64,000 nt of DNA from Streptococcus parasanguinis (GTDB taxonomy: Bacteria; Bacillota; Bacilli; Lactobacillales; Streptococcaceae): assembly GCA_905188195.1 (NCBI GenBank), contig CAJJKY010000006.1:1-64000 (forward strand), written 5' to 3'. Positions 29,258-41,531 of this stretch are shown one piece after another. The stretch's first letter is position 1. Each line of letters opens with the position of its first letter. Both the position numbers and the translations under genes were made by a program. The notes below the pieces were generated by a model. That model did not search any database, was not told the DNA's origin, and saw only the letters and a program-made list of their open reading frames with translations.

Positions 29258-30130
29258 TTAGGAACATTCATCTATTACAAATTTATCAAAGTGTTCTTGA
29301 TAGTAAGCTACCTGCTCTGGAAGACCTAGCACATCAAAAATATGCATAGCCTCTTGCATTTGCTGACTCCCTTCTTTCTCTAGCCCCTTCTGATAGAGGG
29401 CAAATTCCTTGAGGTAATGAAAGACATTGCGCTCGTAGAGTTTGATGCTCTTGCCGATAATCTTTTCCACAGAGGCTTCAAAATAACTAGCACTTTCAAA
29501 AGAACGGTGTTCTAAACAATGCTGGTAACAATTGAGGGCTAGAATCAAGACCAGTTTTCGATGGCGACCAATTTCCTTGTAGAAATCTTCCCGCTCCATC
29601 ACTTCTCTACCAAGCCGAGTGACATAATCCACATCATAAAAGCTATAAAGATTGCCAAAGAGGATCAACTCATACATGGTCCATTCTTCCGTTTGAAAGA
29701 GATAATCTGCCACCTTTTCCAGATCACTTTGCTTCATCGTGTAGCTGGCATCTCTCTGGCAAATCAGCCCTTGTAACAAAATCCAGTTCAATTCAAAATA
29801 AAGGGGACTGGTCGAACCTTTAGCCTTTTCAAGTTGTTCTCCTTGAAGCCTTTGAAAACCAGCAATATCATTTGCATAGTAAAGCGGAATAATCTGAGCC
29901 ATCAAGGCCACATGCTCATGGTGTTGGAAATTTCTGGCCTTATCCATAAAATTCTCAACAGTCACATGGATATTGTCCAAAATTTCAAAGAAGCGCGACG
30001 TAGCTAGATCCGACTCCCCCAATTCAAAACGGGATAACTGGGAGGTCGAGCAAGCTTCTCCTGCAGCTTCTTTCAATGAATAATTTTTACTCATTCGAAA
30101 TTCACGAAAAACTTTGCCTAAATCTTCCAT
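29258..30130 (-). CDS. Rgg/MutR-family transcriptional regulator
   Basis: The 290-residue protein has an N-terminal XRE-type helix-turn-helix (MEDLGKVFREFRMSKNYSLKEAAGEACSTS, then QLSRFELGESDL) and a long all-helical C-terminal domain of the Rgg/GadR/MutR kind, which binds peptides in characterised members. It lies directly upstream of the two MFS genes on the same strand. I searched by eye for a short hydrophobic (SHP-type) peptide gene next to it and found none, so it may be a stand-alone Rgg or sense something else. It starts 4 bases after the stop of the small gene upstream. Confidence 0.9.
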   Translation of the reverse strand: MEDLGKVFREFRMSKNYSLKEAAGEACSTSQLSRFELGESDLATSRFFEILDNIHVTVENFMDKARNFQHHEHVALMAQIIPLYYANDIAGFQRLQGEQLEKAKGSTSPLYFELNWILLQGLICQRDASYTMKQSDLEKVADYLFQTEEWTMYELILFGNLYSFYDVDYVTRLGREVMEREDFYKEIGRHRKLVLILALNCYQHCLEHRSFESASYFEASVEKIIGKSIKLYERNVFHYLKEFALYQKGLEKEGSQQMQEAMHIFDVLGLPEQVAYYQEHFDKFVIDECS

Positions 30131-30134
30131 TTGA

Positions 30135-30488
30135 TTACCACTTAAATTCCTTTAAGTACCTTTCTAACTCTTGCAAGTATCCTTCGTAGAATCCATGATC
30201 TTCTTTAACGGAAAAATCTAATGGTCTTAAGTAAGAAATCAGCCAATCAACCAATAGATCATACTGATGAAGAGGTAGGCGTTTCATCTGCTCTTCAACA
30301 AAAGAAATGGCCTCTGCAAAGCGCTGCTCTTCTAAAACTTGCTGAAGATAGTGATTCCCGTTGATGAGTCTTCCTTCCTCATCCTCATACTGCCCCAAAT
30401 CTAAATTCTGAATCTGTAGGCGCAAAGTTGTACCAATTATATCGGCTACACCTTTAATCTGCTTCATAAACCAATCATTTTCAGTCAT
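30135..30488 (-). CDS. DUF6483-like protein of unknown function
   Basis: The 117-residue acidic protein begins MTENDWFMKQIKGVADIIGTTL and appears all-helical, with no membrane segment or signal. The pattern (WFMKQI..., RLINGNHYLQQVLEEQRFAEAI) resembles the small DUF6483 proteins found in streptococci. ATG at 30488 has AAGGAG nine bases upstream; a TTG seven codons earlier overlaps that site and is less likely. It precedes the Rgg gene with a 4-base gap, so the two are probably co-transcribed. No function can be given. Confidence 0.75.
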   Translation of the reverse strand: MTENDWFMKQIKGVADIIGTTLRLQIQNLDLGQYEDEEGRLINGNHYLQQVLEEQRFAEAISFVEEQMKRLPLHQYDLLVDWLISYLRPLDFSVKEDHGFYEGYLQELERYLKEFKW

Positions 30489-30545
30489 CACAATGTTCTC
30501 CTTAGGCAAATTAGAAAACTACACTCTCTCCGCTAGATCTTCCAT

Positions 30546-32453
30546 CTATTCCACCTGTTCTGACAGTTCTGCCCACTCTTCCATGACCGCTTCCTGTTGA
30601 ATCGTCAATTGGTCAAGATCGCTTTGCAGTTGGACCAAGTCTTCCGCATCGTTGGTGCTATGCATGGTTTCGGTGATGGCTTGGATTTTATGATCCAGCT
30701 CTTCCATCTCCGCTTCCAATTGCTCAATGCGACGAGTGATTTTACGGAGTTCCTTTTGATTTTGCTTTTGCAGATGATAATCATTGCTGGTGCCTTCTTC
30801 GGTCGAAGAAACAGGCACAGCTTCTGCTTGTGCTGCAGCAAGGGCCTCTAACTCAGCTTTTTTCTCCAGATAATAATCATAGTCTCCTAGGTAAAGGGTC
30901 GAGCCCTCTTCTGAGAGTTCCAAAACTTGTGTAGCCACCCGATTGATAAAGTAACGGTCGTGGCTGACAAAGAGCAGGGTACCGTCAAAATCAATCAAGG
31001 CATTTTCTAGCACTTCCTTGCTATCGATATCCAAGTGGTTGGTCGGCTCATCGAGAATCAAGAAGTTGTTATTCTCCATGGACAGCTTGGCCAAGAGCAG
31101 ACGCGCCCTCTCTCCACCCGACAGCATGCCGACGGTTTTCTTGACATCATCCCCAGAGAAAAGAAAGGCTCCTAGGCGATTGCGAATTTCTACTTCTGGC
31201 GTCAGTTTAAAGTCATTCCAGAGCTCATCCAAGACACTGTTGTGAGGCGTTAGTTTACTTTGGGTCTGGTCATAGTAACCCACCTCGACATTGGCCCCAA
31301 AACGGGCTTCCCCCTTGATAAAAGGAATCTGCCCGACGATGGACTTGATAAGAGTAGATTTCCCGATCCCATTTGGTCCCACAATAGCGACCGCATTCAT
31401 CTTGCGGATATCCAGATTGATGGGCTCTGACAGGATTTGATCGTCATAGCCGACGGCTGCCTCTTCTACTGTCAGGACGACATTTCCCGAGGTCTTATCA
31501 GAATGGAAGGTCATATGGGCGGACTTAGTTCCAGCTTCTGGCTTGTCTAGGCGCTCCATTTTTTCCAACTGCTTGCGCCGAGACTGGGCTCGCTTGGTAG
31601 TCGAAGCCCGCACCAAATTACGATTAACAAAGTCTTCCAGCGCCGCGATTTCTTTTTGTTGCTTCTCGTAGTTCTTGGCTTCGGTCAACAATTTTTGCTC
31701 TTTTTGCTCGACAAAGCTAGAGTAATTGCCGACATAGCGGTCCAAAGAATGCTTGGTCAAATCCAAGGTAATGGTTGCGACCTTATCGAGGAAATAGCGG
31801 TCGTGGCTGACAATGAGAAGGGCCCCACTATAATTGACCAGATAGTTTTCCAACCAGGCGATGGTCTCAATATCCAAGTGGTTGGTTGGCTCGTCTAGTA
31901 CCAAGAGATTTGGCTTTTCTAAGAGCATCTTGGCCAGAGCTAGACGGGTATTTTGCCCTCCTGATAGCTCTTCAATCTTCATCTGCCACATGGACTCATC
32001 GAACTTGAAACCGTTTAGAATGGCGCGGATATCTGCCTCATAGGTAAAGCCACCTGCCTGACGGAATTCTTCCGAAAGACGGTCATAATCCTGCATGAGT
32101 TTTTCTAAATCAGCCCCAGTTTTTTCTCCCATTTCAAGCTCCATTTGTCGTAGCGTTTTTTCCGTCTTACGGAGATCATCAAAGACATGGAGCATTTCAT
32201 CGTAGATGGTATTGGTCGACTCAAAGCGACTATCCTGGGCCAGATAAGAGAGAGAAAGATCCCGCTTTTTATTGATTTCCCCAGAAGTTGGCTCTTCTTC
32301 TCCGACCAAGATTTTTAAGAGCGTAGACTTGCCGGCTCCGTTCTTTCCGACCAGGGCAATCCGGTCCCGTTCATCCACTTGCAGGCTGATGTTATCAAAA
32401 AGAACCTCCCCTGCAAAAGAGCGTTCAATTTTATTGGCTTGTAAAATAATCAT
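30546..32453 (-). CDS. ABC-F family ATPase
   Basis: The 635-residue cytosolic protein has two ABC domains without membrane segments: first Walker A GKNGAGKST, signature LSGGQ, Walker B LLVLDEPTNHLD; second Walker A GPNGIGKST, signature LSGGE and Walker B LILDEPTNHLD. A charged linker (about 240-300) and a C-terminal coiled-coil (about 560-635) are present. ABC-F proteins act on the ribosome as translation factors or confer ribosome protection. Domain layout with the C-terminal coiled coil resembles YdiF/Uup-like housekeeping members rather than resistance types. Subfamily assignment by eye is uncertain. Confidence 0.92.
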   Translation of the reverse strand: MIILQANKIERSFAGEVLFDNISLQVDERDRIALVGKNGAGKSTLLKILVGEEEPTSGEINKKRDLSLSYLAQDSRFESTNTIYDEMLHVFDDLRKTEKTLRQMELEMGEKTGADLEKLMQDYDRLSEEFRQAGGFTYEADIRAILNGFKFDESMWQMKIEELSGGQNTRLALAKMLLEKPNLLVLDEPTNHLDIETIAWLENYLVNYSGALLIVSHDRYFLDKVATITLDLTKHSLDRYVGNYSSFVEQKEQKLLTEAKNYEKQQKEIAALEDFVNRNLVRASTTKRAQSRRKQLEKMERLDKPEAGTKSAHMTFHSDKTSGNVVLTVEEAAVGYDDQILSEPINLDIRKMNAVAIVGPNGIGKSTLIKSIVGQIPFIKGEARFGANVEVGYYDQTQSKLTPHNSVLDELWNDFKLTPEVEIRNRLGAFLFSGDDVKKTVGMLSGGERARLLLAKLSMENNNFLILDEPTNHLDIDSKEVLENALIDFDGTLLFVSHDRYFINRVATQVLELSEEGSTLYLGDYDYYLEKKAELEALAAAQAEAVPVSSTEEGTSNDYHLQKQNQKELRKITRRIEQLEAEMEELDHKIQAITETMHSTNDAEDLVQLQSDLDQLTIQQEAVMEEWAELSEQVE

Positions 32454-32504
32454 GTTCCTATTTTACTATCTTTTTACGGATTAAACAAGGGAAGATGAAG
32501 CATC

Positions 32505-32533
32505 AAAAAAATCCTGAGCCCTTGGGGCCCAGA
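32505..32533 (-). terminator. Terminator of the zinc protease gene
   Basis: On the minus strand TTCTGGGCCC-CAA-GGGCTCAGGA is followed by TTTTTTTG. It lies 24 bases after the protease stop. Confidence 0.8.
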
Positions 32534-32556
32534 ACTTTTCAATGATCAATTGTATC

Positions 32557-33279
32557 TCATTCTTCCTTGTATAATTGTCGGACTGCTTCCACATCCGTAT
32601 CCTGAATACTGTAGAAGGAGCCAGCCGGTTGCATGACAGATTCTCCATCATTGTGGTCCAAGCCAATGGCATGCCCTAGCTCATGCTCAGCTGTATTCAC
32701 AATTCGTTCATAACTGTAGTTATAGATATAATTTAAAAGATAATGGCGATTGAGACGAACGGTGATGTGCGTGAAGCGATTGGTTAAGAGGTTGGTCTGT
32801 GAGGCAGTTTCTCCTGCTGCAGAAACGGATGTGTTGTCCATCTCCGTCAAGACGACATTGGCCTCTTTTTCATTTGTGACCAATTTAAAGGTAAAGGCGC
32901 CTGTTTGATTCCAAGCCTCAATAGCATCCCGATATGCTTTTATAAAGGTTTGACTAATATTGGGATCTAGATAAACCGTAGCCTCGGCCTTTTCCCAGCG
33001 AGCACCGCTATGCTCATGATTGTCCGTCTGGGTTGTTGGTGAACTAGGGGCCATTCCAAAGCGCGACGCAAAGCCCTGATCGCCAAATAAATTTCCAACC
33101 TGATAGACCACTTTTTGAGCGGCTCGTCCAACCCCATCCATACCAGAACTAGGAGAATCTGTGAAATAGATAATCCCTACTAAGATTAGAAAACTGATCG
33201 CAATTGTCCAGAAAAAACCCCAAAAGAGGCTCCAAGCCATGCGAAGGCTTCCTCTGACAAATCGAAAAATGGTTCTCAT
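32557..33279 (-). CDS. Membrane-anchored zinc metalloprotease, matrixin-like
   Basis: The 240-residue protein has a basic N-terminus and one membrane segment (about 16-39), so the rest is probably outside the cell. The C-terminal part carries the metzincin zinc site HELGHAIGLDH (His199, Glu200, His203, His209), a Met-turn-like SVMQ (Met216), and an ending FYSIQDTDVEAVRQLY like bacterial matrixins. The middle region resembles the peptidase M10 beta sheet (VRLNRHYLLN, NVVLTEMDN). It is a single gene with its own terminator, upstream of the ABC-F gene. The substrate is unknown. Confidence 0.85.
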   Translation of the reverse strand: MRTIFRFVRGSLRMAWSLFWGFFWTIAISFLILVGIIYFTDSPSSGMDGVGRAAQKVVYQVGNLFGDQGFASRFGMAPSSPTTQTDNHEHSGARWEKAEATVYLDPNISQTFIKAYRDAIEAWNQTGAFTFKLVTNEKEANVVLTEMDNTSVSAAGETASQTNLLTNRFTHITVRLNRHYLLNYIYNYSYERIVNTAEHELGHAIGLDHNDGESVMQPAGSFYSIQDTDVEAVRQLYKEE

Positions 33280-33360
33280 ACATTCTCCTTTCTCTTAAAG
33301 AAGGTATGCAATTGTAACACCCCATTCTTAAAAATAACTTAAATAACTGCGCTTTCCAGC

Positions 33361-34200
33361 TTATTGATGAACGGTTACTTTTCCTGTCTGGTAATCCAGG
33401 CTAATCCCACTTTGAACATTGGGAACAAAGACATTGAACTCAAGGGTTCCATCACTCGATTTAGCTTCGATCTGAGAACCTAATGGAATCAAATCTTCTG
33501 GTTGGTTGTAGATCAAGGTTACTCGATAGCGAATCCTCTTGTTCTTATCCAGTGCTTTTCGAACCAGGGTCTCGTAGTAGTTTTGACCAGTGGAATGAGG
33601 ATCATTGGCTTGATTGGACCAAGCCGTTTGCACAGCGATATTTTTGGGATTGCTCGTCGAAGCATCAAAACCTTTGAGATTGCCGATCAAGGCGTAGCCC
33701 AATAGATGGCCCCGATCCACAGCATGGTCATACTCACCGGACAGATTGTGGACCTGGTGCCAACCTGCTGGTTTCCAATCGGTTAGACCACTTCCTGTTG
33801 CCTCCCGATCTCTATACTGGCGAGTCGCCTTGGTCATAATAGCGTTCGCAACCGTCGGTACGGTCTTTCCATTCACTTCTTTTGTCTTGTTATCTGCATA
33901 GGGTTGACTAGCCACACTGGCATCCAGATCTGTGCGATTCCCCTTAACTACAAAGGCTCCAGCACCATTCCATTCCAAGTCATTTCCCAATTGTGAACGA
34001 GCCGATTTCGTTAGTACAGAGCTAGCTAACTCTTTACTAGGTGTTTCTTGTTGGCTACTAGTCACCACCGAAACAACCTGATCCGTCGCTTCTTTTACCG
34101 TCGGTTGATTAAAATAATAGCCCCCGATAGCTAGGGCCGTTGCCACCACAAAACCTGCTAGGGTTTGTTTGGTTCGTTTCGTTAATACTTGTTTTGTCAT
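33361..34200 (-). CDS. endA: Membrane-bound DNA-entry nuclease EndA
   Basis: The 279-residue DNA/RNA non-specific nuclease has an N-terminal membrane anchor (about 10-28) and the beta-beta-alpha-Me active site DRGH (162-165, His165 catalytic) with the metal-binding Asn in [16 protein letters not shown]. In S. pneumoniae EndA degrades the non-transforming strand during DNA uptake and destroys neutrophil extracellular traps. ATG at 34200 has GGAGAGAGG upstream. The conserved murA-epuA-endA order holds, but a strong terminator lies immediately before the ribosome-binding site. Confidence 0.93.
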   Translation of the reverse strand: MTKQVLTKRTKQTLAGFVVATALAIGGYYFNQPTVKEATDQVVSVVTSSQQETPSKELASSVLTKSARSQLGNDLEWNGAGAFVVKGNRTDLDASVASQPYADNKTKEVNGKTVPTVANAIMTKATRQYRDREATGSGLTDWKPAGWHQVHNLSGEYDHAVDRGHLLGYALIGNLKGFDASTSNPKNIAVQTAWSNQANDPHSTGQNYYETLVRKALDKNKRIRYRVTLIYNQPEDLIPLGSQIEAKSSDGTLEFNVFVPNVQSGISLDYQTGKVTVHQ

Positions 34201-34210
34201 GCCTCTCTCC

Positions 34211-34254
34211 AAAAAAGAGCAGCGCTAGATGGTCACTGACTCGATTCGCTGCTC
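34211..34254 (-). terminator. Terminator/attenuator immediately before endA
   Basis: The minus strand reads GAGCAGCG ... CGCTGCTC with a 22-base loop, then TTTTTT, and the endA SD begins right after the T run. Confidence 0.8.
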
Positions 34255-34282
34255 TCCTTTTTACTCAATTTTAGTTAAAAGC

Positions 34283-34471
34283 TTATTTGCCTGTTAGTTT
34301 TCCAATGATCTCTGACCAAGTGTCCGGAGAGAGAATGGACCATGGATTTTTTCCATCTCCAATCACTCCATAACCAATGACCAAACCAACTGCAAAAATG
34401 ATGATTCCAATCACAGCCAACAGGAGGACAATTCCTAGCTGTTTTCCAACATAGCGAAGATTAGTTTTCAT
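34283..34471 (-). CDS. epuA: EpuA, small membrane protein
   Basis: The 62-residue protein has one hydrophobic segment (about 14-37: [26 protein letters not shown]) and a short C-terminal tail. Proteins of this kind are encoded between murA and endA in streptococci (EpuA) and are also annotated as an RNA polymerase beta-subunit-like accessory (DNA_pol_subunit/RpoB-associated) family. It overlaps the murA stop by 11 bases, so it is translationally coupled. Function is unknown. Confidence 0.88.
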   Translation of the reverse strand: MKTNLRYVGKQLGIVLLLAVIGIIIFAVGLVIGYGVIGDGKNPWSILSPDTWSEIIGKLTGK

Positions 34472-35744
34472 CGTCTTCTTCCTCTACACGTTTCACGTCT
34501 GCACCTAGTGCCACTAATTTCTCATGGAATTGATAATAACCACGATCTAAGTGACTTAATTTGCTGACTTTCGTCTCTCCTTCTGCTACCAAGCCCATCA
34601 AGACCAAGGTTGCACTTGCTCGTAAATCTGTCGACATGACCTCTGCACCTTGGAAGCTTTCCCCTCCAACGATACGAGCTGTATCCCGCATAATGTCTGA
34701 GTGAACGCCCATCCGACGCATTTCTTCCAAATGCTGGAAGCGATTCTCAAAAACCGTTTCAATCATGGTAGACTCACCTTTAGCCATGGCCATCAAGGCT
34801 GTGAATTGAGCCTGCATATCGGTTGGGAATCCTGGATAGGGAAGGGTTTTAACCGTCACTGGACGGAGCTTACTGATATCCGATTGAATCCGAATTCCAT
34901 TTTCTTCTTCGGTTACCGTTACACCCATCTCCTGCATCTTAGATAGAAGCGGACGGTTGTGTTCCCAAATGGCATCTTCGATCAAGACATCTCCACCAGT
35001 CATGGCTGCCCCAATCATAAAGGTTCCAGCTTCGATGCGGTCTTGCACAACATTGTGGTTTGCACCATGCAAGCTCTCCACACCAACAATGGTCAAGGTC
35101 TCAGTTCCTGCCCCCTTGACATTAGCTCCCATTTTATTCAGCAAGAGAGCTAGGTCAACAATTTCAGGTTCTCGAGCTGCATTTTCAATCACAGTGACTC
35201 CATCTGCCAAGGTTGCGGCCATCATAATATTTTGTGTCGCACCTACTGATGGGAAGTCCATATAGATGTGTGCACCCTTGAGACGATCTGCTTTTGCTTC
35301 AATATAGCCGGCCGTTTGGGTAATTTCAGCCCCCATAGCTTCCAGACCTTTCAGGTGGAGGTCAATCGGACGACTCCCAATCGTACAGCCTCCAGGCATG
35401 GAAACTTTGGCATGGCCATTGCGTGCCAAGACAGGACCTAGGACAACGATAGAAGCCCGCATCTTACTCACATATTTATAAGGCGCTTCCTCAGACAATT
35501 TCTCTCGTGCATCTACGACAACCGTATTGTCTTCTTCATTGAAGGTTACTTGTGCATTCAACCCACGAACAACATTGTTCATTGTAAAGACATCTGATAA
35601 AACAGGTACATTTTTCAAGGTTGTCACGCCCTCGCTTGCTAGAACTGTTGCAGCAAGAAGAGGAAGGACAGCATTTTTTGCTCCTTCGATTTTGACGGTT
35701 CCAACCAGTCGATTATGACCACCATTAACGATTATTTTTTCCAT
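34461..35744 (-). CDS. murA: UDP-N-acetylglucosamine 1-carboxyvinyltransferase
   Basis: The 427-residue enzyme transfers enolpyruvate from PEP to UDP-GlcNAc, the first committed step of peptidoglycan synthesis and the fosfomycin target. It shows [14 protein letters not shown] at the N-terminus and the active-site loop [16 protein letters not shown] with the catalytic Cys, plus [13 protein letters not shown] and [13 protein letters not shown]. Streptococci usually have two MurA paralogues; this is the one linked to epuA-endA. A TGGTATGAT extended -10 precedes it at 35783-35788. Confidence 0.97.
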   Translation of the reverse strand: MEKIIVNGGHNRLVGTVKIEGAKNAVLPLLAATVLASEGVTTLKNVPVLSDVFTMNNVVRGLNAQVTFNEEDNTVVVDAREKLSEEAPYKYVSKMRASIVVLGPVLARNGHAKVSMPGGCTIGSRPIDLHLKGLEAMGAEITQTAGYIEAKADRLKGAHIYMDFPSVGATQNIMMAATLADGVTVIENAAREPEIVDLALLLNKMGANVKGAGTETLTIVGVESLHGANHNVVQDRIEAGTFMIGAAMTGGDVLIEDAIWEHNRPLLSKMQEMGVTVTEEENGIRIQSDISKLRPVTVKTLPYPGFPTDMQAQFTALMAMAKGESTMIETVFENRFQHLEEMRRMGVHSDIMRDTARIVGGESFQGAEVMSTDLRASATLVLMGLVAEGETKVSKLSHLDRGYYQFHEKLVALGADVKRVEEEDDEN

Positions 35745-35782
35745 ACGGGATTGTTCTCCAATTTCTTAAAGTCACGCTTTCT

Positions 35783-35788
35783 ATCATA
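35783..35788 (-). promoter_or_regulatory. Extended -10 of murA
   Basis: The minus strand reads TGGTATGAT about 40 bases before the murA ATG. No clear -35. Confidence 0.55.
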
Positions 35789-35810
35789 CCATATTTTTTA
35801 TAAAATGTGG

Positions 35811-36041
35811 CTAGAATTGGCCAATAAAAATCTGCCGACTCATCTCATAAACACTGATAAAAAATGAGCTGGCTAGATAGCCTATTCCGACGCTGATCAT
35901 CAAGATCAAAAAACGGATTTTAACCGCATTTTCAGCACTTACTTTTAAAAACTTTTCCCATTGAACCAGGTTCAACAATAGGTAATAGGCAAAAAAGATA
36001 AACAATAGATGGCTTGAAAGATTAAAAATCATTTGAATCAT
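35811..36041 (-). CDS. DUF1146 family small membrane protein
   Basis: The 76-residue protein has two hydrophobic segments (about 8-25 and 43-65) with LVQWEKFLKV between them, the pattern of the DUF1146 family usually encoded next to atpC/murA in Firmicutes. The start ATG at 36041 gives MIQMIFNLSS. The frame stays open upstream through the atp terminator, but that part is not coding-like. No SD precedes the ATG; instead a TGGTATAAT box ends six bases before it, so the mRNA may be leaderless. Function is unknown. Confidence 0.85.
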   Translation of the reverse strand: MIQMIFNLSSHLLFIFFAYYLLLNLVQWEKFLKVSAENAVKIRFLILMISVGIGYLASSFFISVYEMSRQIFIGQF

Positions 36042-36047
36042 ACAGCT

Positions 36048-36053
36048 ATTATA
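36048..36053 (-). promoter_or_regulatory. Extended -10 abutting the DUF1146 start codon
   Basis: The minus strand reads ATGGTATAAT, then AGCTGT, then the ATG at 36041. The expected transcription start coincides with the start codon. Confidence 0.65.
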
Positions 36054-36096
36054 CCATATTTGGTCCGTACTTTCTTCTTTTGATTCTCTCCCAACA

Positions 36097-36131
36097 AAAA
36101 TAAGGTGAGGACAAAACCTCCACCTTATTTT
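36097..36131 (-). terminator. Terminator of the atp operon
   Basis: The minus strand has AAAATAAGGTG ... CACCTTATTTT, with an inner GAGG/CCTC pairing, followed by T-rich sequence, shortly after the atpC stop. Confidence 0.85.
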
Positions 36132-36138
36132 GAATATC

Positions 36139-36558
36139 TTATAAACGATTTCCGACATTAATCCGGTTAATGGCGCGTTGAAGAGCAATTTTAGCACGAC
36201 GTTCCATATCAACCGAATGCTGATCTTTGGCTTCTTCAATCGCTTTTTCAGCTCGCAGTTTGGCACGTTCTGCACGACTAATGTCGATATCTCGAGCACG
36301 TTCGGCAGAATCGGCAACAATGGTAATGACATTATCAGCTACTTCGATAATCCCACCATTGACTGCAATCCAATCAATATGTTTGTCATCGTCGACACGA
36401 CGAACCTTTACTTGGTCTACAGCCAAAACCGCAATGGTATTGATATGATGAGGTAAAATCCCTAATTCACCATCAATTGTCTTGACAGATACAAATGCGG
36501 CATGATGATCATAAACCAGTCCATCCGGTGTAACGATTTGGACGTTCATTTGACTCAT
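36139..36558 (-). CDS. atpC: ATP synthase epsilon subunit
   Basis: The 139-residue F1 subunit couples rotation to catalysis and can inhibit ATP hydrolysis. It has the N-terminal beta sandwich ([27 protein letters not shown]) and a C-terminal two-helix domain ([18 protein letters not shown]). It is the last gene of the operon, 13 bases after atpD, with a terminator directly downstream. Confidence 0.97.
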   Translation of the reverse strand: MSQMNVQIVTPDGLVYDHHAAFVSVKTIDGELGILPHHINTIAVLAVDQVKVRRVDDDKHIDWIAVNGGIIEVADNVITIVADSAERARDIDISRAERAKLRAEKAIEEAKDQHSVDMERRAKIALQRAINRINVGNRL

Positions 36559-36571
36559 CTTTCACCTCTTC

Positions 36572-37987
<1,416 letters not shown>

Positions 37988-38063
37988 CTATTCTAAGTAA
38001 TTTCTACTGCTCAAAAGTTCTCTTTCGAGCATCTGTTTTTGTATTTAAAATTGTATCCGACAA

Positions 38064-38945
38064 CTATTCAAGGGCGCTAGCACCAGCAACGATTTCGGTA
38101 ATTTCTTGTGTAATCGCTGCTTGACGAGCACGGTTGTATTGAATCGTTAATTCATCAATGACTTTCTTGGCATTGTCTGTTGCAGTTTGCATGGCCATCA
38201 TCCCCGCAGCATTTTCAGCTGTTTTAGCATCAATAATGGCACCATAGATCATGCTTTCAGCAAATTGAGGGAGCAATTGATCCAAAATGGCATCTCGACT
38301 AGATTCCAATTCTAGATTCAATACATAATCCTCATCTGCTTCATTGGGGTCCAAATCAATAATCGGAAGCATCTGTTCTACCCGCATTTGGCTAGTCAAA
38401 CTGTTAACGTGATGGTTGTAACAGACGTACAACTCGTCAAACAAGCCTTCCTGATACATTTGGACTGTTTTCGAAATGATCGTACGAACTTCCTTAAAGC
38501 TAGGTTGATCAGGCAAACCACGCAATTCATAAACCGGCTGAATCCCACGGGCACGGAAGAAATCCGCCCCGACACTTCCAATACAGATCACTTCAAAGTC
38601 ATCTCCAGTTGGATGGTATTCTGCCTTCATTTCCATCATGGTTTTAAGGATGGAGGCATTGTAGCCTCCGACCAAACCACGATCGGATGTAATCACGATA
38701 TAAGCTGTCTTTTTTACCGGCCGACTCACCAACATGGGATGGGACTTAGCATTTTCTGTTTCATGTCCATGGAGCAAGTCTGTTAGTAACTTACGTACCT
38801 TAGCAGCATAAACCTGAAAATCCTTGGCTGCTTGCTCCGATTTTCCGAGTTTAGCAGCAGACACCATCTGCATGGCATTGGTAATTTGACTGGTATTTTT
38901 AGTGGATGCAATTTTATTTTTTATATCATTTAATGAAACTGCCAT
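38064..38945 (-). CDS. atpG: ATP synthase gamma subunit
   Basis: The 293-residue central shaft subunit has the family's N-terminal coiled coil ([33 protein letters not shown] in part), the central [13 protein letters not shown] segment, and the C-terminal helix with [22 protein letters not shown], the gamma signature. It starts 15 bases after atpA. Confidence 0.97.
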   Translation of the reverse strand: MAVSLNDIKNKIASTKNTSQITNAMQMVSAAKLGKSEQAAKDFQVYAAKVRKLLTDLLHGHETENAKSHPMLVSRPVKKTAYIVITSDRGLVGGYNASILKTMMEMKAEYHPTGDDFEVICIGSVGADFFRARGIQPVYELRGLPDQPSFKEVRTIISKTVQMYQEGLFDELYVCYNHHVNSLTSQMRVEQMLPIIDLDPNEADEDYVLNLELESSRDAILDQLLPQFAESMIYGAIIDAKTAENAAGMMAMQTATDNAKKVIDELTIQYNRARQAAITQEITEIVAGASALE

Positions 38946-38960
38946 CTTCCACTCCTATTT

Positions 38961-40469
<1,509 letters not shown>

Positions 40470-40481
40470 TCACACCACTTT

Positions 40482-41018
40482 CTATTTCAATTTAGATTTT
40501 ATGACTTGCAATTGGTGTTTGAGACTGGTATCCAATGTTTTATGATTGGCTGTCACGACAAAACCACCAATTAGATCTGGATCGATCTTTTGTTGGATTG
40601 AGCGAACTTGAATCCCAAATTTTCTTTCGATAATGGGTACCAATTTTTGCTCTTGAACAGGATCCAAGGCTGTAGCTGTCGTAACCGTCACGACAAAAGC
40701 ATTACTCAGTCGTTGGATCTGATCTAAACAAATCGTTACAATGTCATAAAATAAGGCTTCACGATGATTGAGAATAACCACTTCAATCAAATGGTCGAGT
40801 AATTGTGAATCAGAGGGTTGAAAAAGCCGTAGACTTTTTGCTTTCTCTTCATCCTCTACACCGATATGAGCTAAGAAGTTCGCAAGTCCAGTCTCCTCAA
40901 AAATACCCTTGATTTGGGTTAATTTTTCAAAGACCAGGTCTTGTTCTCCTTTTTCAAAGACCAATTGAACAAAAGGCTGGGTATATTTCTCAATCACCAT
41001 CAGTTGCTTTTTGTCCAT
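40482..41018 (-). CDS. atpH: ATP synthase delta subunit
   Basis: The 178-residue stator subunit (OSCP equivalent) joins F1 to the b-subunit stalk. It has an N-terminal helical bundle and the C-terminal signature IDPDLIGGFVVTANHKTLDTSLKHQL. It overlaps atpF by one base. Confidence 0.95.
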   Translation of the reverse strand: MDKKQLMVIEKYTQPFVQLVFEKGEQDLVFEKLTQIKGIFEETGLANFLAHIGVEDEEKAKSLRLFQPSDSQLLDHLIEVVILNHREALFYDIVTICLDQIQRLSNAFVVTVTTATALDPVQEQKLVPIIERKFGIQVRSIQQKIDPDLIGGFVVTANHKTLDTSLKHQLQVIKSKLK

Positions 41019-41512
41019 TAGGCTTCTCCTAATTCATCAAGATAGCGATCGATCAGTTGGCGTTGACCTTCAGCATCCAGCTGTTGGCTCAACAATTTGC
41101 TGGCAAGATTGACAGTGAGATCTGCCACATCGCCTTTGATACTGTTCAATGCTTCTTCTTTGTTATGCGCAATTTCTTGTTGCGCTTTTTCTTTCAAACG
41201 TACAGCTTCTTGAGTGGCATCTGAAAGGATTTGCGATTTGTTCTTTTCAGCAGTTTCCTTTGCATTTTCTACGATAGACGCAGCTTCTTTGCGGCTACCT
41301 GCCAACTCTTCTTCACGTTTATTTGCTAGTTCCTCAGCTTTTTGACGAGCTGATTCTGCTCCATCAATATCATCTGTAATCTTTTTGGCACGTGCTTCTA
41401 AAATTCCATTGATATTGTTCCATGCAAATTTCTTTATTAAAAAGATTAATAATAGGAAGGAACCAGCAATGAGAATAAAGTTACCAATAATTTCACTCAT
41501 TGATACATGCAT
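41018..41512 (-). CDS. atpF: ATP synthase b subunit
   Basis: The 164-residue stator subunit has one N-terminal membrane segment (about 8-27) and a long charged coiled coil ([20 protein letters not shown] onwards) reaching to F1. The first ATG (41512) is preceded by GAGGAGG at a suitable distance; an in-frame ATG four codons later is an alternative. Confidence 0.96.
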   Translation of the reverse strand: MHVSMSEIIGNFILIAGSFLLLIFLIKKFAWNNINGILEARAKKITDDIDGAESARQKAEELANKREEELAGSRKEAASIVENAKETAEKNKSQILSDATQEAVRLKEKAQQEIAHNKEEALNSIKGDVADLTVNLASKLLSQQLDAEGQRQLIDRYLDELGEA

Positions 41513-41531
41513 TCTTTTACTCCTCCTCTAC

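Noticed and set aside
36042..36332. Upstream extension of the DUF1146 frame to 173 residues
   Set aside because: The extra part overlaps atpC and the atp terminator in another frame and has no SD; the family N-terminus is at 36041.
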